Below, piece after piece: positions 1 to 10,133 of a stretch of 64,000 nucleotides of DNA; position 1 is the first letter of the stretch; every line of letters starts with the position of its first letter. Source of the DNA: Piscicola geometra (Eukaryota > Annelida > Clitellata > Hirudinida > Piscicolidae); assembly GCA_943735955.1 (NCBI GenBank), contig OX030956.1, positions 6,759,645 through 6,823,644 on the forward strand, written 5' to 3'. The position numbers and the translations under genes are program-made. The notes under the pieces were generated by a model. It had not been told where the DNA came from and ran no database searches. It saw nothing but the letters and a program-made list of their open reading frames with translations.

Positions 1-112
1 GTGGGGGGTTGGGTTTGTGTGTGGGGTTGGGTTTGTGTGGGGGGTTGGGTTTGTGTTGTGGGGTTGGGTTTGTGTGGGGGGTTGGGTTTGTGTAGGGGGT
101 TGGGTTAGTGTG
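1..112. repeat. G/T-rich minisatellite
   Basis: About six imperfect copies of a unit of roughly 19 bases built on GGGGTTGGGTTTGTGT. It lies upstream of the first recognisable VIRMA exon and is probably intronic. It is G-rich on the coding strand, so a G-quadruplex in the transcript is conceivable. The array is cut by the window edge. Confidence 0.85.
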
Positions 113-244
113 TGTGTGTTTCTGTTTGTGTATGTGATTTAGGCGAGTGGTGGGGCAATGACACCATCATTACGGAAACAAGATCTCAAGATATGATTCA
201 ATTCAAATCAAAATTCTTACCCATCATTCAAAAAAACACATCTC

Positions 245-302
245 AGTCAAACACACACACACATACACAAAAACACAAACACACACAAACACACACACGC
301 AC

Positions 303-333
<31 letters not shown>

Positions 334-357
334 TGCGTACACGCACACACACACACA
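245..357. repeat. (CA)n microsatellite ending in a splice acceptor
   Basis: An interrupted (CA)n tract runs directly into an AG acceptor at 357-358. The stretch before it (143-240) stays open and would read GEWWGNDTIITETRSQ. It could be another VIRMA exon, but I see no convincing donor, so it is not called. Confidence 0.8.
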
Positions 358-358
358 G

Positions 359-2161
359 ATGGGGTTGTCTCGATGGATATTGGTGAAATGAGAAGGTTGG
401 TTGAGTGGCCAACCGACCAATCACTCATCACCAACCACCCACTACATGACCTACACGCTCTGCTCAAGGTGACGCTGCTAGAAATGATTTTTGTTTGATT
501 TATTTGATTTTTAATTAGGGAAGATTTTTATTTTTATTTTATTATTTTTTTATAATTAAATGTTTATATTTAATTCTTTTTTATAATTAAAGGTTTAAAT
601 ATAATATATATTTTTTAATTGGAGAATTATATGTAATTATTGATTTAGAATTAAAGAATTTTATTTAATTTTTAATTGAAGATTTTTATTAATTTTAATT
701 AAAGAATTTTTTAACATTTTTAATTAAAGAATTTTATTTAATTTTTAATTAAAGAATTTTATTCATTTCTCATAATTAAAAACGAATTAAATTGTCAAGA
801 TCATTAATATTTTATTAATTAACCTGTTAAATGTCTTTTGTAAAATTAAAACTAATAATAAATATAATATAATATTAAACTTAATAGCTATTTATAAATT
901 GACTTTTTAAAAGCATCTCATCAAATGAAACTAATAATTAATATAATATACTATTAATATCATAATAAATTAAAACAATTAACATTTAATATACATTCGC
1001 TTCGACAGGAGTACGCGAAGGACGAGTTGGCCTTGGAGCCGGTGTACTTGAACGTCAACAGGGTGTATGAGCTGTTGGCCTCAGAAGCCAGTGAGGATGC
1101 CTGCACCAGCACCAGCCAGGGTGAGTGTTGCTCTCAGTTGTAAGCATTTGATTGCATATTTATTGAGTAGAAAACTTTTTTTTGGTTTTTTGTTTTGTTT
1201 ATTTTGTATTAGCACTATGTCGTTTTTAGGAACTTTATTTGTATTGTTTGTGTATTTTATTATGTTATTTATATTTTTTCTTTTTTTTATATATTTAAAA
1301 TAATAATAAAAATTTAAATATCTTTCATTACAATTTTATTTATTTATATAAATTAAAGAGAAAATACATAATAGTATTAACCCTGATACTACACCGAACA
1401 CCACACGGCAGATGCAGCAGAAATCACCCTGCCGTGCAGTCTGTCGCTGAAGGAGCAGATGAAGAGAAGACAATTATGGGAGGTGGTTGGAGGAGGAGTA
1501 GGAGGAGGGGAGGAGGAAGAGGAGGAGGAGGAGGAGGACAAACTGACGACTGCATACTGGCTCTCAACGCCTGTGGGAGAGGATGAGATGGAGCAGCAGG
1601 AGCAGGTTGTCACGGGGCTTGCATGGTGGGGTTGCATGCTGCATGGTGTTTGAGTGGTAGGGGAGTGATGATGATGATGCCTTAGGAAGGGCTGTGTCTG
1701 AGAAAGTGCAGTAAATGAACATGCATATGACCACCATCATCATCAATACTTGCCAGCAGGTGAGGGTGGACTTGCTGGCACTGTGCAACGAATGCCTTCC
1801 CAACTTCGACCTTCAACGGGAGCTCAGGAGACAGTGTCTGCAGAGTGCCGAGCAGGACAAGAATAGTGCCCTGTTGGTGCTTTCTCTTCGTGTCGATTTC
1901 AATATTTGGAGTTTTTATAGTTTTAATAGTTTAAACTAGGGCTTGCAATCGATTTAAAAAATTTATCGCGATTATCGTTAAATAATTAACGCGTTAGTAT
2001 CGCATTAAATATGCAAGATTTTAAATATTTAATAATTATAATTAATAATACTCATAATTAATACATCAAATCATCATCATCATCATTAGTTAAGCCGAGA
2101 GTCATTACTCACTTGATCCACTCCTTTACCCATCATCATGTCATCATCATCATCATCATCG

Positions 2162-2201
<40 letters not shown>

Positions 2202-4276
2202 GACCACCGATACAGAGTGATGCAGGGCGGCAGTACAGAGACGATAAACACAAGCAAGTTCAAGGGCGCCAATTCCACCTTTGGTTCGCTCATTTGGCTT
2301 GCTTGAAGGGCCATTTTGAAACAATGATAAATACTATTATTTTTAATGTATATAATATAGCATATATATTTAGTTATAATCATTGCGAAGAGAATATATT
2401 TGTATGCCTAGTGTTATCATGATGCAATCAGCATCTACTATGGCCACTCTCATCACCAAATACAGCTACTACTCTAACTACCACTCCACCAACACTCCAA
2501 CGAACAAACCATCGTTGTAATTTAACCACAAACACTGCAACTACCACCACCCCCAGCACAACCAACCACCACTTCAACTACAACAACCCACTCCAGCCAT
2601 AACAACACTTACCACCAAGCAAACAACTACAACAACAGTGGCGCCTCTGAGGGGCAGGGGCTTCATGAGGGGGACAGGCATGGGCGCAGGCAGGGACGTC
2701 TTCAGGTCCAGGCCTCCCAACACTTCTAGGTTTATTCTCTTCTTCTAAATATGAATATACAATTTTTTTAAACTCATTTTCTGAATATTTATTTATTTTT
2801 TATAAATATGTAATTATTTTTTTTGAAATTTAAAGTTAAAGATGTTTTCCTCAATATTTTAGTGCAACAAATAAACACCAACACACAGGCCTCCTTCGAT
2901 GCACGTGGACGACTTTGTGAAGATGGAGACGCACCAACAGCATCCCTCGATCGCCTCCATGCCCTCCTCTGCCCTCATCTCCATCCCCATCAGCAACATG
3001 ACACGCAAGCCTGAGGTGCGTGTTGTGGTGAGGAGGAGGAGGAGGAGGAGGAGGCCTTGTTCTGTGTTTTGTGGGTGTTTAACAATTTAATTTAATCAAG
3101 AGAAAAAAATATTTTACAGATTTTTTTGGAAAATGTATAAATTAATTGATCATTTTTCGTTATATATAGGTGGCTATAAATCTTTTAATGATGCAGGAGA
3201 TGATGAGGACGGATTACGGAGCGAGGGACGGCAAGATGGCACCAGCCACCAGATACCTGCAGCAGTTTCCACAACGCATCGACGACATGAGTGAGTGCTT
3301 GTTGCCACCGAGGCCTGATTATAGAGGCTTTTTCAGGGATTGATTTTTGGACATTAATTTAAATAATATAGTTTATTATTATTTATTTTTTTAACATTTA
3401 TTTTTATAAATCTAGTTCATTGGTTTATTACCCACTTACTCATCATTTATCAAGCAACACAATAAATGCATAAACCCACCTACCCATTCAACCTAACCAA
3501 CCAACCCAACCATCTATTGAACCCCCATCTAACTGACTAACCCCCATCTAACTCAACCGTCCACCCATGCAACTAACCAACCAAACCAACCATCCAACTC
3601 AACAACCACTCAACCACAACCACCCTGCACACACAAGGAACCTATGCCAGGATGGTGGCTGGGGGGGGCAGGGGCGGGGGTCTCAGGGGCACTGCTACAG
3701 GGGTGATCAGGCGTAACTATGCCCTTCCAATGAACATGAATCGAGGGTGCGTGCTGTTAGGCGGCTGGTTGAAATTCAAATTGAATGAAGTTTTTTATTG
3801 GTTGGATGGTTGGTTGATTGGTTGGCTAGTTGGTTTGTTGGTTGGTTGGCTAGTTGGTTGGTGTATTTGTGTGTAAATTACTGTCATTTTAAATGATTGT
3901 TTGGTTATTTGGCTGGTTGGTTGGTGTGTTTGTGTGTTAATTACTGTCATTTTAAATGCAAATCCTAGAAGTTTAGGAATGTATTAATTTATAAACCATC
4001 TTCTTCACTTTCGTATGCATCATTATCATCAACATCATCACCACCACCATCCTAATCATCATCACTGACACTCCAAGCGACAACTCAATGATGGCCGCTT
4101 CTGCAATGCTCCCCACCTCCATGATCGAGCGTAGGGGTGTCGTTAACACGAGGGGTGTGGTCAGTAACGCCAGGGGAGGGGCGTACCAGCATTACAGTGT
4201 GCATCCCCACAACATGCAACAAGCCTTCTTCGAGCACAAGGATCAGCGGTTAGTGCGGTTTGGATTCAACTTTTAG
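359..4276 (+). CDS. VIRMA: Virilizer / VIRMA (m6A methyltransferase complex scaffold), C-terminal part
   Basis: VIRMA is the large nuclear scaffold of the METTL3-METTL14/WTAP m6A mRNA writer complex. The 5' part lies left of the window. Proposed exons are 359-468, 1009-1120, 1412-1605, 1760-1876, 2557-2729, 2889-3015, 3197-3290, 3638-3746 and 4078-4276. The identification rests on an RG-rich segment followed by [19 protein letters not shown], which spans the 2729/2889 splice and is the hallmark of the virilizer C-terminus. After it come an RG-rich tail ([24 protein letters not shown]) and a stop at 4274-4276. Exon 1412-1605 encodes a polyglutamate run. The 1876-to-2557 join keeps phase. If the second exon begins at 2639 instead, the donor must be near 1865 or 1889. 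Donor 1605 (gttgtc) is weak. A good donor (gttagt) near 4249 leaves open a different last exon. Confidence 0.85.
1936..2025 (+). mobile_element. Probable hAT-type transposon fragment
   Basis: The stretch begins CTAGGGCTTGCAATCGATTT and continues with repeated ATCG/CGATTA motifs, which resembles the terminal and subterminal sequence of hAT elements. No matching right end was found, so this looks like a decayed remnant inside a VIRMA intron. Confidence 0.35.
2066..2202. repeat. (ATC)n microsatellite
   Basis: Interrupted TCA/ATC trinucleotide run in a VIRMA intron. On the opposite strand it gives a methionine-rich open frame that is not a gene. Confidence 0.9.
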
Positions 4277-4615
4277 TAGGGCTGTGCCGAGTATTACATT
4301 GGTGTTTGATTCGGTATCGAATAGTTGAAATCCAAAAGAAATTAATTCGATTTGGCATCTAATAGTAGAAAATAATTTGATTTAATATCAAATAGTAGCA
4401 AATCATTCGATTCGGTATCGAAAATTGTATAAGTATTAGATTCGTATTAGATCGAATAGCTCCGTCAGAATGAATACAATGAGTTTTCATGTGATAATCA
4501 AATCAAATAGAATCAATTTCAAGGCGTTAGTGAATACTTTTTCTTATGCATGATTCGTTTTTCTTTGAATTGTCGTGTTCGATCGAATATTAAATCCGGT
4601 TTCCGTACAGCTCTA
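4277..4615 (+). mobile_element. Non-autonomous hAT-like element (MITE) abutting the VIRMA stop codon
   Basis: The left end reads TAGGGCTGTGCCGAG; the right end, reverse complemented, reads TAGAGCTGTACGGAA. These are imperfect terminal inverted repeats of hAT character. The 339-bp body carries repeated TTCGGTATCGAATAG-like motifs and no ORF of note. The flanking octamers, ACTTTTAG and ATTTTTAT, match at 6 of 8 positions, compatible with a decayed 8-bp target duplication. The element starts on the base after the proposed VIRMA stop. Confidence 0.6.
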
Positions 4616-5082
4616 ATTTTTATTCAATATTTTTTCCCATTGTTTCAATGTCATGTTGTTATTAATTATTTTTTATTCTATGTTATTATTATTTGGTTTT
4701 TATTCTATATTATTATTTTTATATTTAAATATTTAAAGGAATTATAATGTCTTTTATAGCATTTTAGTTTGCTAATCAATTAATTACTTTGTCCTATTTA
4801 AAGATTTTATAAATTTGGAAAATTAATATTTTTTTAACAAATTTTAGTAAACATTTTTTTATGATATTCCTGTAAACTATATTATTTATAACCTCCACTA
4901 CAGAGAGTACCACACCAGTTCCTAAAACACCTAACCCAGTAACTCAAAATAAATAGTTTTTAAATTAAGAATTCAATTTTTTAACTAATTTTTGGTTTAA
5001 ATAAAATTTTCTATTTTAAATATACAACAGTTTGAACTTTTTTGATTAATAATTCTCATGCCTATATTTTAACTATTAAATC

Positions 5083-5165
5083 GTCATCATTATCATCATC
5101 ACCATCATCATCATCATCGTCATCATTATCATCATCACCATCATCATCATCATCATCATCATTAT
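5083..5165. repeat. (ATC)n microsatellite
   Basis: TCATCA-type trinucleotide repeat with ATT and ACC interruptions, in intergenic DNA. Confidence 0.9.
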
Positions 5166-5565
5166 TTTCATGTTACTATCTAATAATGAAAATGACTTTA
5201 GTGACTATCAAATGCATGATTGCTTTCAATTCAACTCGATAAAACTGTGTTGAGAATCGTCGTGCGCGTGTTCTGTCAATAAAATCTCACGTTTTATTCA
5301 TCTTATTTCGAACCTTTAATTATATAATTAAATTTATTATTTTAAATATGACGAATTAAAAAAAAGTTATCTTATAAAGTGAAATAAAACTTCAATGTTG
5401 GATTTTAATTTCTTAAACTATAAAACGTTTTCGAATCTTAAGTTTTTATAGTGGGCAATTTAATGTAACAAGCGTTTGAATAATGAGTTTGAATAATAAA
5501 AATAAGCGTTTGAATAATAATGAACATTGATTTACTCTACGGTTTTATACTTTATGTACAATTCA

Positions 5566-5652
5566 TGGGCGGCAATCCTGGGGGTCCGCTAGGGAAGATT
5601 CCACCTTAATGTTAGTGGCCCCAGAACCCTCCCAAGATTCGCCGCTCCTGGT
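5566..5652. mobile_element. Small hairpin repeat (MITE-like)
   Basis: The left arm GGGCGGCAATCCTGGGGGT is imperfectly complementary to the right arm ending CCCAAGATTCGCCGCTC. The piece is GC-rich in AT-rich surroundings, as expected of a folded short transposon relic. No clear target duplication was found. Confidence 0.4.
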
Positions 5653-6480
5653 AATGTTAATGCTCACAAAGCTTCATTTATTTATGACATTTAAAGCAAT
5701 AAAGTCAGATTTAATCGATTTATTCTCCTTATTGTTGTATAATTTATCTCATTTAATGATTTAAAAAGATAATATTTTATTTTTATTATATTGCATTGTT
5801 TTATTGCCTTGTATTAACTGATTTTACTACAAAACTTATGATACTTTGCCTCAAACAAGTTTTTATTTGTTTTTTAACATACATTTTGTTTGGGTGCGTC
5901 TTATACATGGTGTTTTACGTTTTATTGCCACAAAATATGATAAATTCTTTAGTTTAAAAGTTGCAAGCTTCTTAAAGTCTTCACAAATTCCAAAAAGGGT
6001 TTATGAATAGCTTCTGAATGCAACCACAGCCTTGAATAAGGGATTAGACCTAATCTTAGAGTAACAATGACCAGCATAAATTGTAACTACAACATGTCTG
6101 TGAATGTTGTGACACCGGATTAACTAACTGATTCTATATTATTTTATAATTTATACCAACCACCCAAAGAATTTTCTCAATCATGACTTGATCTTTAGTT
6201 ATTTGAGAAACCGTTATTTATAGTTTTATTCGTAACTTGCATAGTATCAATCTTATAATTGAGTATTTTTTGTTTTGCACTAATTCAAGTTGTAGCATTA
6301 AACCATTTAAAATCTGTTTATTTGGTTTGGGCAGAGGCTACACGGGATACTTTGCATTCCGTAGAATTTCTTGGTGTTTCGAAGTAAAAGAGTTCTCAAC
6401 AGACGACCATCAAAAACAGAGTTTATAAGAGCAAAAAACGTACTTTTTAGTTCTTTACCAGTTGCTCCAAACCTGCAAAG

Positions 6481-9391
6481 ATGCCAAACTTAACAAGCAC
6501 TCTCAAATACGACAACTCCACCATTCCCACCTTCAATTCGCCAGGTCATCGCATATTCCTTTTGCAGTCAATAATATTGACAATATAGAATTTATTGTTA
6601 ATTCATCATTTTATAAAGTAAGATAACCAAAATAAATTTAAAATTACAATCTAACCCATCTCCAACCCAACCTAACCCATCTGCAGCCCTACCCAAAACA
6701 CACCCACTCTCCAACCCATCCACAAACAACAGTTCCCTTCTGGGGCACCATTATGATAGCAGCAGCGGGTTGCCTTCTCCTCTTGATCGCCTTCATATGC
6801 TGCATCTTCTGCCTCTGCCGATGCACCCATCGTTCCAAACGAAAGGCAATCAAAATCGCCATGGACAATAATCTCTCCAATTTCGAATCCAGGGTTAGAG
6901 GTTTTGGTGGTGTTGGTTGGGGTAGTTGATGGTGGCAGTGGAGAGGTAGTTGACAATGGTTGCGGCATTTCGATGGTTGTGCTTGTTACGACCGAAAATT
7001 ACATGCATAACCCCCATCACTCTAGGCAATGTTTTCACCAATGGCATCATTATCATCATCATCATCATTAGCAGCTGCCAGCTATACCCTGAACCTCATC
7101 ATTATTATTGACTTTATCACCTTCAACGAATTAATCATCATCATCATTATTAATTATTATAATTATTTTTTTATAACTGTTATAAATTATAATTATTTCA
7201 GAATAGACTTATATCGGAAAACTTGAATTCCGACTATGGCGTTCTTTCCTACACTTTCGATTACGACCTCAGAAAATCAAATGTTTTTCTTTTTCTACTT
7301 ATAATTACCTTTATTATTTCAAAATAAATATATATTAGATTTTAAATTTAATGAATACTTAATGCATTCAAAATCTACTTTCATGTTATTTATAAATCTC
7401 CAACTATTTTTCAAATGATTACGTTTTTTTACTTCATTTTCAAAAAGATTGTAAGACCACACTTAAACCTTCATAAACCTTATATTCAGTTGACGATAGG
7501 GGTAAAGGAGATAAAAGACTTACCCGGTGGACTGTTCTCCAAGCCGTTGAATCCTTTCGTGAAGGTTAGACTGCTGCCAGATCTCCTAACCCAGCAAACA
7601 TCTGTTGCTCGCTTCTCCAGAAATCCAACTTACAACGAATCTTTCAATTTTAATGTGAGTGCATGTTTGACTTTTTCTAATTTTTAATTGGTTTGTATTA
7701 CTCACAGCCTGACAGACCCAGGCCATGTAAAAATGGTTCTGAGAACCATGGCTCTTATGCGCCACTCCACACGACGTACACATCGTTCAATGTAAACGTC
7801 GCAAACACCGCATCATATGCACTAGGTATATAATAGTTCACGGTTGCTCTTCAGGGATTCGAACAGGCAACCTTTGAGTCGCAAGTCGACTGAACGCCTT
7901 ATAAAATGTTTTAAAATAGCTAAAACCATAAAATCATCCTAAAATAACTGAACAACTTTTAAAATCACCGAATTTGATTCTACTCAATCAATTATTTTAG
8001 AATCAACGACCCTTTACGAACAACAAAAAGGAATAAAATATAATAATAATATCAGATAATAAATAATAAAACCAGATAATAAATAATACAACCAGATAAT
8101 AAATAATACAACCAGATAATAAATAATACAACCAGATAATAAATAATACAACCAGATAATAAATAATACAACCAGATAATAAATAATACAACCAGATAAT
8201 AAATAATACAACCAGATAATAAATAAAACAACCAGATAATAAATAATACAACCAGATAATAAATAAAACCAACCAAAAAAGCAACCCCGATCAAAACATC
8301 CAACAGATGCAGATGAAGAAGCAGGCAGAGTCGGTGGTGATGTTCATGGTGTACGACCATCAGATCTTCCGTCGGCACGTCAAACTGAGTCAGTGCTCGA
8401 TCCCGCTGACGAGTGTCATGCTGGACCAGGTGGTGGAAGCCTCGGCCGCCCTCGAAGCGCCTGTCTTGAGCGAGGAGGTTAGGAGAGGGAGGCGGGGCGG
8501 GAGAAAGGGGTGTTTGAGGAAGGGGAAGAGTTATGGGTGGTTTGATGGTGATATGGGTGCTTTGGGGGAGGAGGTATAGATGGTTGGGAGAAAGGGCGGT
8601 CATAATCGTCGTTATTGTGGGTATCATCATTATCATCAATATTGGAGTTACCATCATTATCATTATCATCTTAATCTATGCAGGACACCGACACAGGGGA
8701 AGTGTGCATCTCCCTACGCTACATGCCTGCCCAGGAAACACTGAATGTCATCGTGATCGAAGCCAAGAACCTCCAAACGCAAGAAAAGTCCTACAAAGGT
8801 TCTTCTTACAAACAAAATAATATTTATTTCAACTGAATCAAATAAATTAAATTTTATAGATTTATGAATCTTTATTCTTCAGATCCTTATGTTAAGGTTT
8901 ATATGTTGGTGGATAAAAAAGTTGTGAAGAAGAAGAAGACGAAGACCAGGGCCGTGTGTGACATCAATCCATACTTCAACGAGTCCTTCAACTTTCCTAT
9001 CAAGCCATTTAAACTGCAGGTTATTATGTGAATAATCTTCATAAATTATACTTATTTAGCGCGAAAGATGGTAATTTAATTTAAGTATTATTACCTAATT
9101 ATAAATGTTATAATCTTTTTCTATATAGCGTGAAATCTTGTTAATTTAATTTAAGAATTATAACCTAAATATATTTTATTATTAATTTCTATTTTAATTC
9201 GATCACAGACGACAGAACTCATAGTGAGAGTTGCCTTCAGAAAGAGAATGGCAATAATGTCGAAGAACATCGGAGAATGCTACATAAGCAGCACCAGGAT
9301 TGGCACTGGCTTGAAGCACTGGCTCGAAATTACAGGAAAGCCTGGCTACCCCTTAGCCATGTGGCACAGTCTTTTACCGTGCGAAAGATAG
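6481..9391 (+). CDS. Synaptotagmin-family protein with degenerate calcium sites
   Basis: Single-pass membrane protein with two C2 domains, of the synaptotagmin vesicle-trafficking family. Exons: 6481-6544, 6733-6893, 7202-7282, 7490-7654, 8307-8477, 8684-8798, 8883-9019, 9209-9391; all phases agree, giving 358 residues. The order is a short lumenal N-terminus with two N-glycosylation sequons (NLT, NST), one membrane helix followed by a cysteine cluster (CCIFCLCRC), a basic stretch, C2A (from about residue 80), C2B (from about 215) and a C-terminal WHSL, which fits the family WHXL motif. In C2A the usual SDPY is LNPF and the DxD...D loop is DHQIFRRHV. C2B keeps DPY and a KKKKTK polybasic strand, but its third loop has no aspartates. 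Calcium-independent action is therefore inferred. The synaptotagmin subtype is not resolved. Confidence 0.9.
7693..7900 (-). mobile_element. tRNA-derived SINE-like repeat (minus strand)
   Basis: Read on the minus strand, 7850-7900 contains a tRNA-like 3' half with a box B (GTTCGAATCCC at about 7855-7865), followed by about 160 bases of unrelated body. The box A half is not clear, so the copy may be 5'-truncated. It sits in intron 4 of the synaptotagmin gene. Confidence 0.5.
8047..8266. repeat. 20-bp tandem repeat, about 11 copies
   Basis: Near-perfect tandem array of AATAAATAATACAACCAGAT in synaptotagmin intron 4, just upstream of the exon at 8307. It creates repetitive IIYYLVV open frames on the minus strand that are not genes. 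The high homogeneity suggests recent expansion. Confidence 0.95.
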
Positions 9392-10133
9392 CTTCACTTG
9401 AATTAACATATTTTACTTTTAACTTAACTGGTTATGTGTACATACATATAATACTGATTTAGAAATCTATATGATTAACCCTCGTCGACAATGATAGTGC
9501 AATGTGATTCCTGAGAAGAGACGGTATTAGATTCATAGTTTGTGACCTCATAGAGGTATTGACTATTGAATAACAATTGGGTATCAAAGCATTAAAGAGT
9601 GCATGTGTAATGATTTTTATTAGTTATTCTTGAAACATTAATATTTCCAAGACCTAAAAACCAATGTATTGTTTTTCTTTACTAATTACCGTGAAAGACC
9701 AGATTGTTGGAACACCTATAATGTTCTGATACTACAATTTTTCGATAATTTAACTGTTTTTTGGGCCCTGATTTTGGACATAAATTTCAAAAGTTATAAT
9801 TATCATTCTACTTAACATAATTATTATGCCGAAGAATATGAATACTCGAAACTAAATTTAAATAATAGGATGAATAATCTCATTTCTTGTTATTTTCTAT
9901 TATTTTAATTTTTAATTAACCATAAGAACGTTGTGAATTGAAAAAGTATAATTTTAGTTTCTGAATATTTAACAAATTAAAAGCACATTTCTGTTTGTGA
10001 AAAAGTGTTTCAAATTTAAAAGATTTGTCTGTTTCAAAATCGTCTAGATTAATTGAATAAATATATAAACATATAAAATATATATTCATGTGCACAAATA
10101 TTTTAAATTTGTAAACTAATTTGATTCACGACG
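9392..10133. other. Intergenic region between synaptotagmin and RSPH1
   Basis: AT-rich and without exons. It must contain the synaptotagmin 3' end and the RSPH1 promoter. No TATA box or other core element stands out. Confidence 0.6.

Larger units (their letters stand above)
4616..6480. other. Intergenic region between VIRMA and the synaptotagmin gene
   Basis: AT-rich, with no convincing exon. It holds a possible polyadenylation signal (AATAAA at 4948), a (ATC)n run at 5083-5165 and a hairpin element at 5568-5652. The presumed promoter of the downstream gene lies at its right end; no clear core element is visible. Confidence 0.6.

Noticed and set aside
8052..8669. 205-residue minus-strand frame
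   Set aside because: Combination of the 20-bp tandem array and the antisense of a synaptotagmin exon.
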